The notes under the pieces are model-generated. The model was not told the DNA's origin and ran no database searches. It worked only from the letters and a program-made list of their open reading frames with translations. A DNA stretch of 64,000 nucleotides from positions 1,550,001 through 1,614,000 of the forward strand of contig VWND01000001.1 in NCBI GenBank assembly GCA_009599575.1. The letters run 5' to 3'. Each line of letters starts with the position of its first letter. Position 1 is the stretch's first letter. Origin of the DNA: Blumeriella jaapii. Lineage: Eukaryota > Ascomycota > Leotiomycetes > Helotiales > Drepanopezizaceae. A program made the position numbers and the translations under genes. This document shows, piece after piece, positions 21,199 to 32,022 of the stretch.

Positions 21199-21855
21199 TC
21201 ACAACCAACCCCACATCATCGACATCGAAATACCCAGTACCAGCCAACCCCAACGAAGCTTGTTGGCATCACTAGTCGTATCCTGGAAGGGAGAGCCATT
21301 CGATTGATCTGAGTCTGAGTCTGACGTCTTGCCAGCAACCGTCTTATTGCTGCCCGTCTTCGGCAGGGTCCCGGCTGTCGAAGGGATCGTCGGACTACCA
21401 GTCTTAGTAGCGTAGACCTGACCAGCTATCGATCCATTATGTGTTGCAGTGGGCTTTGTCGTAGACACAGACGAGGAGCTTCGACCGCCTGGGGTCGTCC
21501 ACCCGTTTGACTGGTTCTCGACGTTCAAGAGTATAGAGTCCGGAATCGGCAACCCAGCAACCTCACATGCATGCTTCATAGGCGCTGTAATGGCCTTGAT
21601 GTCCAGTTCAGTCTTGCAATTGCCGTGCGCACATGTAACGACGTTTGTAAGGAAACGTCCAGCTGTGGCCCGACAGAAGCAGCTGATATCCGTCAATATG
21701 CACGTCGTTTCGCTGTTACGCTCGACGCAGTCCTTGACGCAAAGCGGGAGGTCGGCTATGATTTGTGACTGGACCAGGGAGATAGAAAGAATGCTGATAG
21801 CCAGGTATATTCGAAGAGAGGTGACAGCTGACATTTTGATCGCGGGATTCGCCAT
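21199..21855 (-). CDS. CFEM-domain GPI-anchored cell-surface protein
   Basis: Secreted, probably wall- or membrane-anchored protein of 218 residues (211 if the second Met is used) in one exon. A hydrophobic signal peptide (SLRIYLAISILSISLVQSQ) is followed by a CFEM domain at about residues 34-100 with eight cysteines in the family spacing: LPLC, KDC, TTC, ISC-F-C, TC, NC and HAC. The Asp in the ILTDISCFC segment corresponds to the haem-ligand Asp of haem-binding CFEM proteins. A Ser/Thr-rich stalk with N-glycosylation sequons (NGS, NKT) follows. A C-terminal hydrophobic tail (WGWLVLGISMSMMWGWL) after a small-residue zone fits a GPI-attachment signal. CFEM proteins serve in haem or iron uptake, adhesion or host interaction; which role applies here is unknown. 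Confidence 0.88.
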   Translation of the reverse strand: MANPAIKMSAVTSLRIYLAISILSISLVQSQIIADLPLCVKDCVERNSETTCILTDISCFCRATAGRFLTNVVTCAHGNCKTELDIKAITAPMKHACEVAGLPIPDSILLNVENQSNGWTTPGGRSSSSVSTTKPTATHNGSIAGQVYATKTGSPTIPSTAGTLPKTGSNKTVAGKTSDSDSDQSNGSPFQDTTSDANKLRWGWLVLGISMSMMWGWL

Positions 21856-23811
21856 TCTCGCTCCGGCTCGGAATAAGCACCGGCTTATTGAATGGCGAGG
21901 AAAGGCGAACTCCCAGTCTGTCTGTTGTCGCTGCTGCTGGACAGTAGCAGCCGAGAAGTTGGTCTAAAACCGATGTGTTGTTGGAGGCCAAAGAATAGTT
22001 CATAGATATATGCCATCTCACATTGGCTTTCATCTGATGACCCATGTCGTGGCAGATACAGACGCGATGCCAAAGAGATTAAGCATCTAATGCCAGTGCA
22101 AAGTGGCCTCGTTTCGTTGCTTTATATGAGGATGAAGAAACATCTTCAAAGTGTTAGATGGTGACTGGGGAGCTGCAAACATTGTGGCTGAGCCACGGTG
22201 GCCAACCAGCTTAATATGGAGTCGTGTATACTATACTGATAGCATGTAGAGATTTTTGCGCTATGTGGGATCATTAATAACTCAGGTCCGAAAAGGGTGC
22301 GCACAAGTCGGGTTTCAGAGTGTCGCAACTCTCGTTTATCTATTCAAATCGAAACCATTCACGGTCCTGTTAGCAAGCTTTAATATGCTGTAATTTATAT
22401 CCCTTATTTAGATTTGTTTTGGTTTGTCTTGGAATGTGTTAACCGAATCATAGCCATTATCAAAGTAAAACAGCTTGTTGACATCGCTTTTGTGGACGTG
22501 TATCCAGCTAAAAATAAACCTTGAAAAAATCAAGCAGAGAAAGTTTGAACGTGTATGCAAAATCCTGCTCTACTAATTTTCCGAGGAAAAACAATCGATA
22601 GGTAGATTTCATGACGTTTCGTCTCTCTCAAAAAATCAATGGCAAGAAGGGACATGGAATCCCAGAAAGCGGCTAGCATACATCTGAAATAGAACTTGAA
22701 CGAACCGTTAGCCAGTACGTGCGGGTGATGTAGATTGCGTGCCTGTTTCAGAATACCGATTCCATCACACCGAGGGCATGAAAGGCTCCTCTCTGGTGGT
22801 CGCAAACTCGGACTTCTCGTACAGGGCTCTAGCGGCTAAATTGTCCTTTTCTTGCCGCGAAGACTTTACCAACTTTCGCTGCTTCAGCACGTCCATCCTT
22901 GATGGCCTGTCGATCAGCGATTTGGCAGTTTTGAGAGTGCGAGCCTTTTCAAGGATTGGCCAAAGGGAACAGTCTGTAGAGATGAAAGTTGGACCGAACA
23001 AAGTTACCAAGAATTTGTCTGAACTAGCAATAGAAGAACGGCAAAACGCTAGCACCGAGTGACACAAGCACTGGCAACAAGATGCTGTGCAAGCGGATCT
23101 GCAAAAACACTCAGGTGGCATGCTCTTCCGCCGCCCTAGACAGGGAGATCTCAAGGAAGTCGGGGTACAGACTATACGAGACTATACGAACCGCTTGCAG
23201 AGGAATAAAGGTTGTAGCCTTTGGATTTGATAGTCCGTCATACCAGACAACATCTGTGAAGTCGACTTCTCTTGCATGGGTAGAGCCGAAGCTTTCGGGC
23301 GCCGTTTGTATTGAGAGAAGTCGAACTGCTTTGTACAGTCCGACCGATGATTCGACACTGGCATCGTCATGCGGATTCTGATTCTGATTCTGATGGACCT
23401 CGACCGCTATGGTGAGAGAGATATGGAAATTTGAGAGTGGCACCAAGGCTCTGGTGGGGTTGCACTTGATTGTGAGGGTGGAAGCGTGACACAGCGCCAA
23501 CAAGCACCGAGAGTCACAAGACAAAAGGACAGAAGGACTAGAGCCTCGATCTACTGACTTGCGAGGAAAGCCGAAAGTGTTTGTAGCATCTGATGGGGTT
23601 CTTGTGACTCGAGGGCGCTCGAGAAGGTCTCACAGCACGCGCCGGCCAGTACTTCGCCCCTCAGTCTCCCACCCTCAGCCCTGCTGCAGTGTTGCAGCCT
23701 TGTGAGCGCTTCCAACAACACCTAAATACCTGTCCAGCGCCATGTCTTCTCCTCCTCCTGCCAGGTGCGATTCATGCTTCCAGGGAGGCAATCAGATTGA
23801 CGATCATAGCC
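21856..23811. other. Intergenic 2 kb with an AT-rich patch and two coding-like minus-strand frames
   Basis: About 22360-22560 is noticeably AT-rich. On the minus strand, 23111-23524 and 22765-23154 are open and have a normal protein-like composition (for example SLYPDFLEISLSRAAEEHA and LIDRPSRMDVLKQRKLV). They lie in different frames, no clean splice joins them, and neither matches a family I know. They may be a decayed or misassembled gene. Confidence 0.3.
22765..23524 (-). pseudogene. Possible broken or unrecognised gene, two open segments
   Basis: The upstream segment (23524 to about 23111) reads 137 codons and ends EEHAT followed by TGA. The same frame then stays open for another 28 hydrophobic codons (HSILLPVLVSLGASVLPFFY). 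The downstream segment (to 22765) is charged and in another frame. I see no GT-AG pair that joins them in phase, so this may be a pseudogene, a sequence with errors, or chance open frames. No function can be given. Confidence 0.2.
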
Positions 23812-25689
23812 ATGGAGAAAGATATGGAGAAAGAGGGGCATTTCGCAGACTTTGATGATAGGCAGACCTACAAGGACAGCCAGGAGCGTGCTCTCCACGA
23901 ATCGACTCGCAATTTCGTGGTTCATTTTGGTGCTGAGGGGGCCGATATTGCCTTCGACGTTCATGCTGATGATGTTTCCGACCTGTTGAAGACCCAGCCT
24001 GCGACAGATAGACCTGTCAGGTGGATGTGGGTGGTCAATCTTCTCGTTCAACTTCGCGGCTCACAAGTCCCCTCTGCAGTAACATCTGGGCACCACATCA
24101 GCAGCGAGACATTGTCAAGCTCCTTGGGAAACATTACGGCTTCTCCCCGAGACTATTGGCCATTGTTCGTACTGTGCCGCCAGAATCGAGCCCAGAAGGC
24201 AAACCTGTTGGACGGCTCAGGGCGAAGCTATATAGAAAAGATGATATCGAAATCGCGACCTCGGGAATGAGTGTTGATGTGCCTAGATTACGGAAGAAGT
24301 CTCCAGACGATGAGATCAGCCACTACGCTCTTGCCAATAAGATGATAAATTACCAGAGTCATGATGTCGGCACGCACTTTCTATGCGTTGGAGCGAACTG
24401 GATACACGACTTGAAGCCCAAAGCTGAAGTGGGTGATGAGGACAAATTGTCGGAAGGGAGGCAGATACGTCTCTTCTCTTGGCTGATTCTCTGTGATGAT
24501 CGTAAGATGAACAAGCTCTTGTTGAAGCCAGGTGCTGATTATCTCCAGACACTGTCATATCCCTACATGAAGACCCTGGTCAACTCCATGACGAAGAGGA
24601 CCTCGCAGCGATCCGTTCGAACACTCTGAGTGTTTTGAGCCAACTCTCTACATGTTCCACTGCCGATGCTATCTATCTGCAAAGTGTCCGACAGGCTTTG
24701 AAATCAGACGCCGCTAAGGAGCATCCGGGAGTTGAAGGCGCTAGTCTGCTCTTCCATTACTTATTTGATGACTGGCGCGCAGTATACTCTACAGCATCCA
24801 CCTACAGCAAGAGGCTGGATGAACTGGTCAGTAGCCCAAGCCGCCTACCACAAAAATCTTACTCAACAGGAACAGCAAAGCGCGATCCTTGGTGAAGTGG
24901 TACGTTTACAGAATACTTATGTTCTGCTCTGTTGGCTAAGATGAGAAAGTCGAGAAAGAGCAACTCTTCGCCCAATCTGCAGATAATCCCACGCCTCCAT
25001 ATCCTCGGTCGTCAGATCCGCCAAAGCCAGCACCTTTACGAAGGCTACAAGAACCTCATCAAGCGGATCCTCGAGCCCAAAATCACACCTATCAAGCTGA
25101 CCGCTCTCTCTCGGTCCTCGACTAACCTCACAAACCTCAGTGTCAATCTGGGGGACCAGGGTAATGGAGTGATGCTGGCTTCATCCGCGGCAGCGATTCG
25201 AGCGCATCAGCGACCGACTTGAGCTCCTTATCTTAAGCGAGATGAAGGAATTGCTCGCCGAGAAAGAAGCTTTAGTATCTACCGTACGCTGTCGCCGTTA
25301 TTTCTTCTCTCTCTGGCTGCCCAAGACTGACCGAGCCACTCTACCAGTACTTCAACATCAACGCGCAGAAGGACTCGGAGGCCACGGCGCGCCTCACGCG
25401 CTCGGCGACGCTCCTCGCCAAGCTCTCGGTCCTCTTCCTCCCCGTCTCCCTCATGACCTCCTACTTCTCGATCCAGGTCCAGGGCCTAGAGGGCGTCTAC
25501 TCCGTTCGGGATTACTGGAGCTCGTTCGCCGTGATCATGAGCCTGTCCTTCCTGTCCCTGTTCTTCTTCAGCCGGCTGCTCATGTGGGTGACAGAGCTCC
25601 TGGACGGCTGGGTAAAGAAGGTCTACAAGGCTGCTGCGGGATTGGCGACGAGGGTGTTGAGGAGGAGGGGCGAGGTGCATGTAAGCTGA
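23812..25689 (+). CDS. Fungal CorA-like membrane protein; reading frame appears to slip at up to three places
   Basis: Resembles the CorA-like family (2-TM-GxN fold) expanded in Pezizomycotina. Exon 1 (23812-24026) joins exon 2 (24080-24501) to give RWINIWAPHQQRDIVKLLG. Exon 3 from 24549 gives CDDHTVISLHEDPG. Later blocks are HILGRQIRQSQHLYEGYKNL, RFERISDRLELLILSEM and, after an intron (25284-25347), YFNINAQKDSEATARLTRS. Two membrane helices follow, at LLAKLSVLFLPVSLMTSYFS and SFAVIMSLSFLSLFFFSRLL. The first helix ends MTSYFSIQVQG, so the GMN signature of true CorA Mg2+ channels is absent. Between exon 3 and the last exon the conserved blocks fall in different frames, near 24836, near 24988 (only if the SADNP segment is coding) and near 25193. 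This suggests a pseudogene or consensus errors. A longer start at 23689 is open. Confidence 0.7.
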
Positions 25690-26910
25690 AAGGCTCATGG
25701 CAATATCTTACCTATGCATTTGTCTGGCGTTCTGATCTAGGCGTTTGGGGGTTGGCTGGGGTTGGGGTGGATAGCTTCGTAACCATACACTGCACCATAG
25801 TTATCTATTCTGACAAATGCAAATACATAGTCCATAAATACTCATACCTGCCGGGCTCCAGGAAACCATCTGTCGCCGTACAAGGTCAACCAGGCCACTG
25901 ATCATCCTTGCTTCGTATCCAAGCTATCAGATTGGAGAAGCCCAAGCCACTTAGTGTCCGAATAATTGAGAGCAAGCCCACTCTTATAAGTACATGATTA
26001 CTAAGCGATGCACAAGTTCCACTTTTCTCATCGTATCTTATGAACTTCCTGACTTCCGACTCCTACAGTACTTCTCGAAGTCAAAGCCGAAGAAAGAGAG
26101 AGAGAGAGAGAGGGATTCTTTTCCTGATGCCACCACCAATCAGTAAGTAAGTAGTGTAGGAGTAAGCAAAAGGACAAGCATCTCAAGCACAGACGTACCT
26201 AGGTATCTACCTCGTCTTCGTCTTCGTCTTTCTTCACATCTCTTCTCATCTCGACACACGTACAGTACTGCTCTCTCACCCACGCTGTGGCATGCCTACC
26301 TTGCACAGTAGCTCTCGCCACATCGTGAACATCGCACGTCACAAAACACAGCATAGCATACACAGTCTGTCATCCTCACACCTACCCACGATTCCAAATC
26401 CCAAGGGGAGGGGAGGGGAGGGCACCAATCCAAGTCCAACGAGCCGGCGAAGCCTACCACGGAGACCAAACGTAGCCCAGCACATTTCCGCCGTCACTCG
26501 ATCAGCATGACCGAAGCACGACAATGGGACGATTACGATGTAATAAAATCAGGCTTTTTCATTCACGCCACATCCTATCTGTGCTCTCGCAGGAAAGACC
26601 AAGCCAGAATCGGAATCCAGACCATAAGTACAGGCCGTGCCTCGTGCCCACGCAAGCAAGCGTCTCGCAAACTCCTGATCGGTTGATTGATCCCAGATTG
26701 CGAGCAAGCAAGCAAGCAAGCAAGCAAGTGTGATATCCCTCTCTCTCACTGAGCGTAGCAGCAGACTAAACTCAACGCGATCCACATCCATCCATTACAA
26801 GGGAGCCATTCATCTGTCCATGCGTTTCGTTTCTTCCATTCTTGATAGATCCGCCGTGACCACGTCAGCATCCGAATAGAAAGTCGAAGCGAAATCGAAG
26901 TTCAGGAGAA
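25690..26910. other. Intergenic between convergent genes, microsatellites
   Basis: Contains a (GA)n run at about 26093-26112, CGTCTT repeats near 26214-26230, a TACAG-type copy at 26262-26271, a GGGGA run near 26404-26420 and seven GCAA units at about 26701-26727. No gene was recognised. Confidence 0.45.
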
Positions 26911-29900
26911 TTATGCGTTGTTACCGGCGGGGCCATCGTCATCACTAAAGTAGGCTGGGTCGGGGGGAGAGTGGGCTGGGTCCGAGGGAGAGTCGGAAGA
27001 CGGAGTTGTGCCGGTGTCGGTGCTGGTGCTGATACCCTCATCGGAGCCAGGAGAGGCGGGAGCAACGCTCTCCGCAGCCTTCGCCGTCGCGGGAGCTCTC
27101 TTCTTGGGACTGGGGGCAGTCATATCATTCGGTCCACCAGGAGCAGCAGCAGGACCAGAAGCCTTGCGCTTGGCATGAGCCTTCGTCGGAGTGGGTGTCT
27201 CATCCTCGGTCTTGATCGTGGGCTGCTTGCGGGAGCTTGCGCTCTGTAGGAGGGAGAAAGGATAGGTTAGCAGACGGCGCAGAGGATGGGGGTAATAGGA
27301 GTGTAGCACTTACACCTTGACCACCACGTGGACCGCCGCTCTTGGGAGCAGATGACTCGAGATCGGTCTCATCGTTGACGGGCATAGTCGCACCGAAACG
27401 ACCCGTGTTCATGCGACGGGGACCAACAGCAGCACCTGCGTCCATGCGACGGGGACCAACAGCAGCACCTGTGTCCATGCGACGGGGACCAACAGCAGCA
27501 CCTGTGTCCATGCGACGGGGACCAACAGCAGCACCTGTGTCCATGCGACGGGGACCAACAGCAGCACCTGGGTTCGTGGGATGGAGACCAACAGCAGCAC
27601 CTGTGTCCATGCGACGGGGACCAACAGCAGGGCCTGCGTCCATGCGACGGGGACCAACAGCAGGGCCTGCGTTCGTGGGATGGAGGCCAACAGCAGCACC
27701 TGCGTTCACGCGACGAGGACCAACAGCAGCACCTGGGTTCATGGAATGGAGACCAGCAGCAGCAGTAACAGCAGCGCTGTCGAGGATGTTGATGACCAAG
27801 TGCTGCTGGGACAGGTTCAGGGCGCGAACAATCCCACCAGCCTCAGCCTTGATGCGGACCAGCTTGTTGGCATTCTCCTGAGAGTTGGGGAATTGAACCC
27901 ACATCGTGGTACCATGCCGACTGACCACGATGTTTGACTCGGCGTTTGTGAGGCCTAGGCACATGGACATCAAGACACTGACGACCTGGGCCTCGCGTCC
28001 CCACATCTGCTGCATCTCCGCGTGTCGCAACAGCCTGGTCACGAAGTGAGCGGGGAAGGCGAAGGTGTTGTCGTCTACCCCGGGTGGATTGCTTTGGGAG
28101 CTGAGGTGAAAGCGGATGCACTGCTCGTTGTTCGGGTGCGTGAATACCTCTATGAGGTCTGGGAGGTCTGGCCCGGCGTTGGCGTTGCTCGAGAAGGTGG
28201 AGGGGCGTCCGACGGCAGCTCCTGGGTGGTGGTGAGCGATGGGAGCACCGCGACCTCCGCGCATGGTGTAGCCGTGGTTGTTGGCGCTGGGGAAACCATT
28301 CATGCCTGTGTTCATGCCCATCCCCATGCCCTGGGAGCTGGCACCAGAAGGAACAGGCTGGTGGTTAGCTGGGCCGGCGAAGTTCATGCTGGGAGGCAGC
28401 GCAGCGGTGGGAGCGGGAGGAGCGGGAGGAGGAGGTTGAGCTCGAGCTCGACCTCGAACTGGAGTCGAGGGCGCGTCGGTCATGCTGGCGTCGGCCTCGC
28501 CGTCTCCCTCTGCAAACAGAGTCGTGGAGTTCTCAAAGTTGTCGGCGTCGAGTTCGTACTCCGCGTCGGCCAAATCGTCGTGATGCTCGGACGAGGTTGG
28601 TGGAGCGCGGGAGTTGTTGGTGTTAACTGGGTCTGCTTCAGCTAGCGGGGACCAAACAAGGACAGCACGTGCTGACGGGGGTAGCGACGCCGGAGCCGAA
28701 GGAAATGTCAACAACGAGCCGGGGAGCGGCGTGCCGACGCCGAGGTTGCCAGCCGGAGAGGGAGCCGGAGAGCGTTGAGCAGGACCTTGATCAGAACGAG
28801 GATTCGGTGTAGAATAAGAACCAGGACCTCGAACAGAACTAGAGCCTTGAGTAGAACTAGGACGTTGAATAGAACTAGGATCCGGACCACGAACATCACC
28901 ATGGACTTGAGCAGAAGCAGGGCCACCTTGAGCAATAGCAACCTTGGGGTGGGTCATCGTCGAGCCCTGTCTCAGAGGCGGAGCTGAGGGCATAGTCAAC
29001 ATCGATCCGGGGAGGTTACTAGCTGAGGACGGAGCTGAAGGCATAGTCAACCTCGATCCGGGAAGCTGCGTGCCAGCGTTAAAGTTGCCAGCCGGAGAGG
29101 GAGCTGAAGGCATAGACAACGTCGATCCGGGGAGCTTCGTGCCAGCGTTAAGGTTGCCAACCGGAGTGGGAGCTGAAGGCATAGTCAACTTCGATCCGGG
29201 AAGCTGCGTGCCAGCGTTAATGTTGCCAACCGGAGTGGGAGCTGAGGGCATAGTCAACTTCGATCCGGGAAGGTTACTAGCTGAAGACGAAGCTGAAGGC
29301 ATTGTCAACATCGATCCAGGAAGTTGCGTGTCGGCGCTGAGGTTGCCAGTCCAGGAGGGAGCTGAAGGCATAGACAACGTCGATCCGGGGAGCTGCGTGC
29401 CAGCGTTAAAGTTGCCAGCCGGAGAGGGAGCTGAAGGCATAGTCAACATCGATCCGGGAAGGTTACTAGCTGAAGACGAAGCTGAAGGCATTGTCAACAT
29501 CGATCCAGGAAGTTGCGTGTCGGCGCTGAGGTTGCCAGTCCAGGAGGGAGCTGAAGGCATTGTCAACGTCGATCCGGGGAGCTGCGTGCCGGCGCTGAGG
29601 TTGCCAGAGGAGGGAGCTGAAGGCATTGTCAACGTCGATCCGGGGAGCTGCGTGCCGGCGCTGAGGTTGCCAGCCCAGGAGGGAGCTGAAGGCATTGTCA
29701 ACGTAGATCCGGGGAGCTGCGTGCCGGCGCTGAGGTTGCCAGCCCAGGAGGGAGCTGAAGGCATTGTCAACATCGATCCAGGAAGCTGCGTGCCGGCATT
29801 GAAATTCCCAGCTGGGGAGGGAGTCAGAGTAAGTCTAGCAGGACCTTGAGTAGGACGAAGCCCAGAACCACCTTGAGTCACAGGACCTGTGGGAAGAGTC

Positions 29901-30271
29901 AACATCGAGCCCTGTCTCGTCTGGCCGTAGCCCATATCAACAGCAACAGACGCAGCCCCAACAGGCGTCTGGGTGAAATCAATCACACCTGAACCGTACG
30001 GTCCCGTGGTCTCATCCGGCTTAGTTTTCTTTGCCTTGCGCACCCGCTTTGGCTTCGATCTCTCCGGGACTAGCTTGCCAAATCCCGAGGGAGCAGGGGG
30101 AGCAGCAGCAGGAGTATTAGTAGTTGGTCGACCTTTCTTAGATGGACCCGGTGCGACGTAGCCAGAAGGAGGCTTGTAGTTGAGACTGCCGGGGAAGTTG
30201 CCACAGGTCTTGGTGGAGTAGTTGTGTGTGTCGGTCAGACAGTACTCGCACCATTTCGCAGGAGCAGACAT
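26911..30271 (-). CDS. Unrecognised zinc-knuckle-like, repeat-rich, probably nuclear protein (1,096 residues)
   Basis: I do not recognise a named family. Two exons, 27314-30271 and 26911-27243, are joined by a strong GGT|GTAAGT donor and a CCTACAG acceptor in phase 0. Regions in order: an N-terminal Cys/His cluster WCEYCLTDTHNYSTKTC (C-x2-C-x4-H-x6-C, near a CCHC zinc knuckle but with longer last spacing); basic patches KPKRVRKAKK; a 13-copy array of up to 23 residues beginning LPGSxLTMPSAPS (about 157-434); a Ser/Gln/Pro-rich linker; an acidic stretch; a predicted globular segment of about 130 residues (DLIEVFTHPNNEQCIRFHL to QQHLVINIL, about 698-830); an 11-residue array GPRRMDTGAAV (about 833-957); and a tail with two basic clusters (AHAKRKAS, PSPKKRAP) that look like a bipartite nuclear signal, then an acidic end. 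No signal peptide or membrane segment. A nucleic-acid-binding role is inference only. Confidence 0.75.
27400..27770 (-). repeat. 33-base coding minisatellite, about 11 copies
   Basis: Each 33-base unit encodes an 11-residue repeat GPRRMDTGAAV with variants GLHPTNPGAAV and GPRRMDAGPAV. Neighbouring copies near the plus-strand left end are nearly identical, which implies recent duplication. Confidence 0.9.
28960..29810 (-). repeat. 69-base coding minisatellite, 13 copies plus one outlier
   Basis: The full unit is 69 bases (23 residues: LPGSTLTMPSAPSWAG then NLSAGTQ). Shorter units of 51 bases end SASSSASN. A degenerate outlying copy (LPGSLLTFPSAP) lies about 200 bases away. Higher-order repetition is visible: a block of a full unit plus a short unit recurs. 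Confidence 0.9.
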
Positions 30272-32022
30272 GGTTTCTGAGATCTTCTGTGTCGGTCTTA
30301 TGGATGAGAGGAAAGTTTGTGAGAGAAGGGCTTGATCGTCGCCTCGGGGGGAGGTATTGTGTGAAGGTGCGCTGACTAGCGCGCTCAGTGTTGTCAGTAT
30401 AGTTCCCAGAGAGCTGAAGGCAGCAAGTGTGAGGGTGAATTCGAGGTGAAATTTTAGAAAGTGATGTTGTGGTGTTCCCTCGCTGTGTGCGAGAGAAGAG
30501 GAAGGGGGCGGGGTGGCCGAACGGAGGAAAGAATCAGGAGGGGAAAGACTTACAGCAATCTACAACGCTCGCGCGAGAAAGTGACTTGATCGTGCTACAA
30601 CAACACGCGATCTCGTGCAGCAGGTCTGTTTGACAAGAGAGTGCGAATCTTGAGACGCGTTGGTATGGCAGTGACTAGTACAGCTGAGGTGTTGTTGCTG
30701 AGGAAGATAGGCGGAAGTGACCGAAGACTGGAGAGATGATGGAAATGAATCAATGATTGAGAAGACAGCTTGAAGCGCGTATGCGTATTCTGGTGCGTGG
30801 TTGTTGCTGAAGTCGGAAAGATAGCGTGGGAGGGAAGGTAGCTAGCTGACAGAGAAAACCTCCTTGTGCACAGGCACACGTGAGAAGATGTTAGCATTCG
30901 AATCTGCCAGGCTAGGAGTTCGAAGATAGCATCTTTCGAAGGTGGATGACATGTCGAGAGAAGGAGTAGTCAGAGGGGGGACGAAGACTTTTACGTAGCT
31001 TCTCGTTATAGCAACTTCACTTCGCCAATGTGGATCACCAGGCTTGCCTGGTCCAGAAGAATTTATAGTTATATACGCTTAGGATGTTTCATATTCTTGC
31101 AGGTTAGTCGGAGCTGCTTATAATGCATGTCAAAGAGTCGAAGTGTTCGAGTGAATACATGTTTGACTGAAACTAACGGTGAATAACAACTGAAAGTACA
31201 CTTGGAAGTGAGGTATTCCAGCCGACGCAAGCATTGTCCTTTTTCAGATGATAAGGATCATGTATAATTCAGTGCTATATTTCATAAAGCAGAAAGCATT
31301 TAGTAATCACCGCACGATATAAGTTGCTTTTGTTTGCAATAGTTACCTGACACGTTGAACTAACAACTCAAGACTCAGCCCCCAACATTTGATTTCAGCA
31401 CCTACAACTAGCATAGAAAACAAATGATAGACTTCACAAGCAGATTTTAAATAAGCAAGTATATAATAAATGTAGGGAGGTGATGTGACGTCAAGAACTC
31501 AGAAAGCAGATAACATGTTTGTTTGTTTTGGTAGCACTCGCTTAAGTTCGACCCCCTTTTCAAAGCGAGGGCTTATCCACAATAGCCTCCCATGTGACCG
31601 ACAGCTTAATCCATTAACTATTGTGCTTTCGGACGGATGCTTGATAGAATCAATGCATATATCTGATGGTCAGGGAATAGGAATTAAAATTGCGCAATTC
31701 AAGCATTCCGGGGCAAAATTCATAGCTTGGGGTAAGAAATTTGTGGAAATAAATGAAAGCCAACGACGACGTGCAAAGGACCTCGCAACAAGTAAAAAAA
31801 ATCAAGTTTTGGAGTCAAGTCTAAATTGCACCAATGCACAAAATTCCAATGGAGCGAGTGACAATATGAGCGATCAATAATGCAATTCTTTCTTGACTTA
31901 CGATTCCTCCTCCGCGATGCTCAAAAGAGTGGTCTTATTCTTACGACAAGAACCAGGTATCATACCAACGCCCAAGGATGCATGATGATCAGACCGAACT
32001 CCGCGCGATGCCAGCCTCAATA
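30272..32022. other. Intergenic, promoter side of the repeat protein; AT-rich right half
   Basis: 30272-30900 is the upstream region of the repeat-protein gene, with an imperfect GAGAGAAG theme. About 31000-31950 is AT-rich. A plus-strand open frame at 31485-31880 (131 codons) has protein-like composition but no recognisable motif, intron or family. I do not support it as a gene. Confidence 0.4.

Noticed and set aside
21856..22560. RIP-mutated transposon in the AT-rich patch
   Set aside because: No recognisable transposase or reverse-transcriptase fragment, terminal repeats or target-site duplication could be seen by eye.
27400..29810. CRISPR-like array
   Set aside because: Regular repeats, but units are directly adjacent with no unique spacers, keep reading frame, and lie in a eukaryotic exon.
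28944..29849. A 301-codon plus-strand open frame with its own repeat (GAEGIVNVDPGSCVPALRLP)
   Set aside because: It is the antisense shadow of the 69-base minisatellite: a repeat unit that is a multiple of three and free of stops in one antisense frame gives a long frame automatically. The opposite strand has the splice sites, N-terminal motif and nuclear tail.
31485..31880. Plus-strand 131-codon frame in an AT-rich stretch
   Set aside because: Composition is protein-like but no motif, intron or neighbour supports it; kept only as a note in the intergenic entry.
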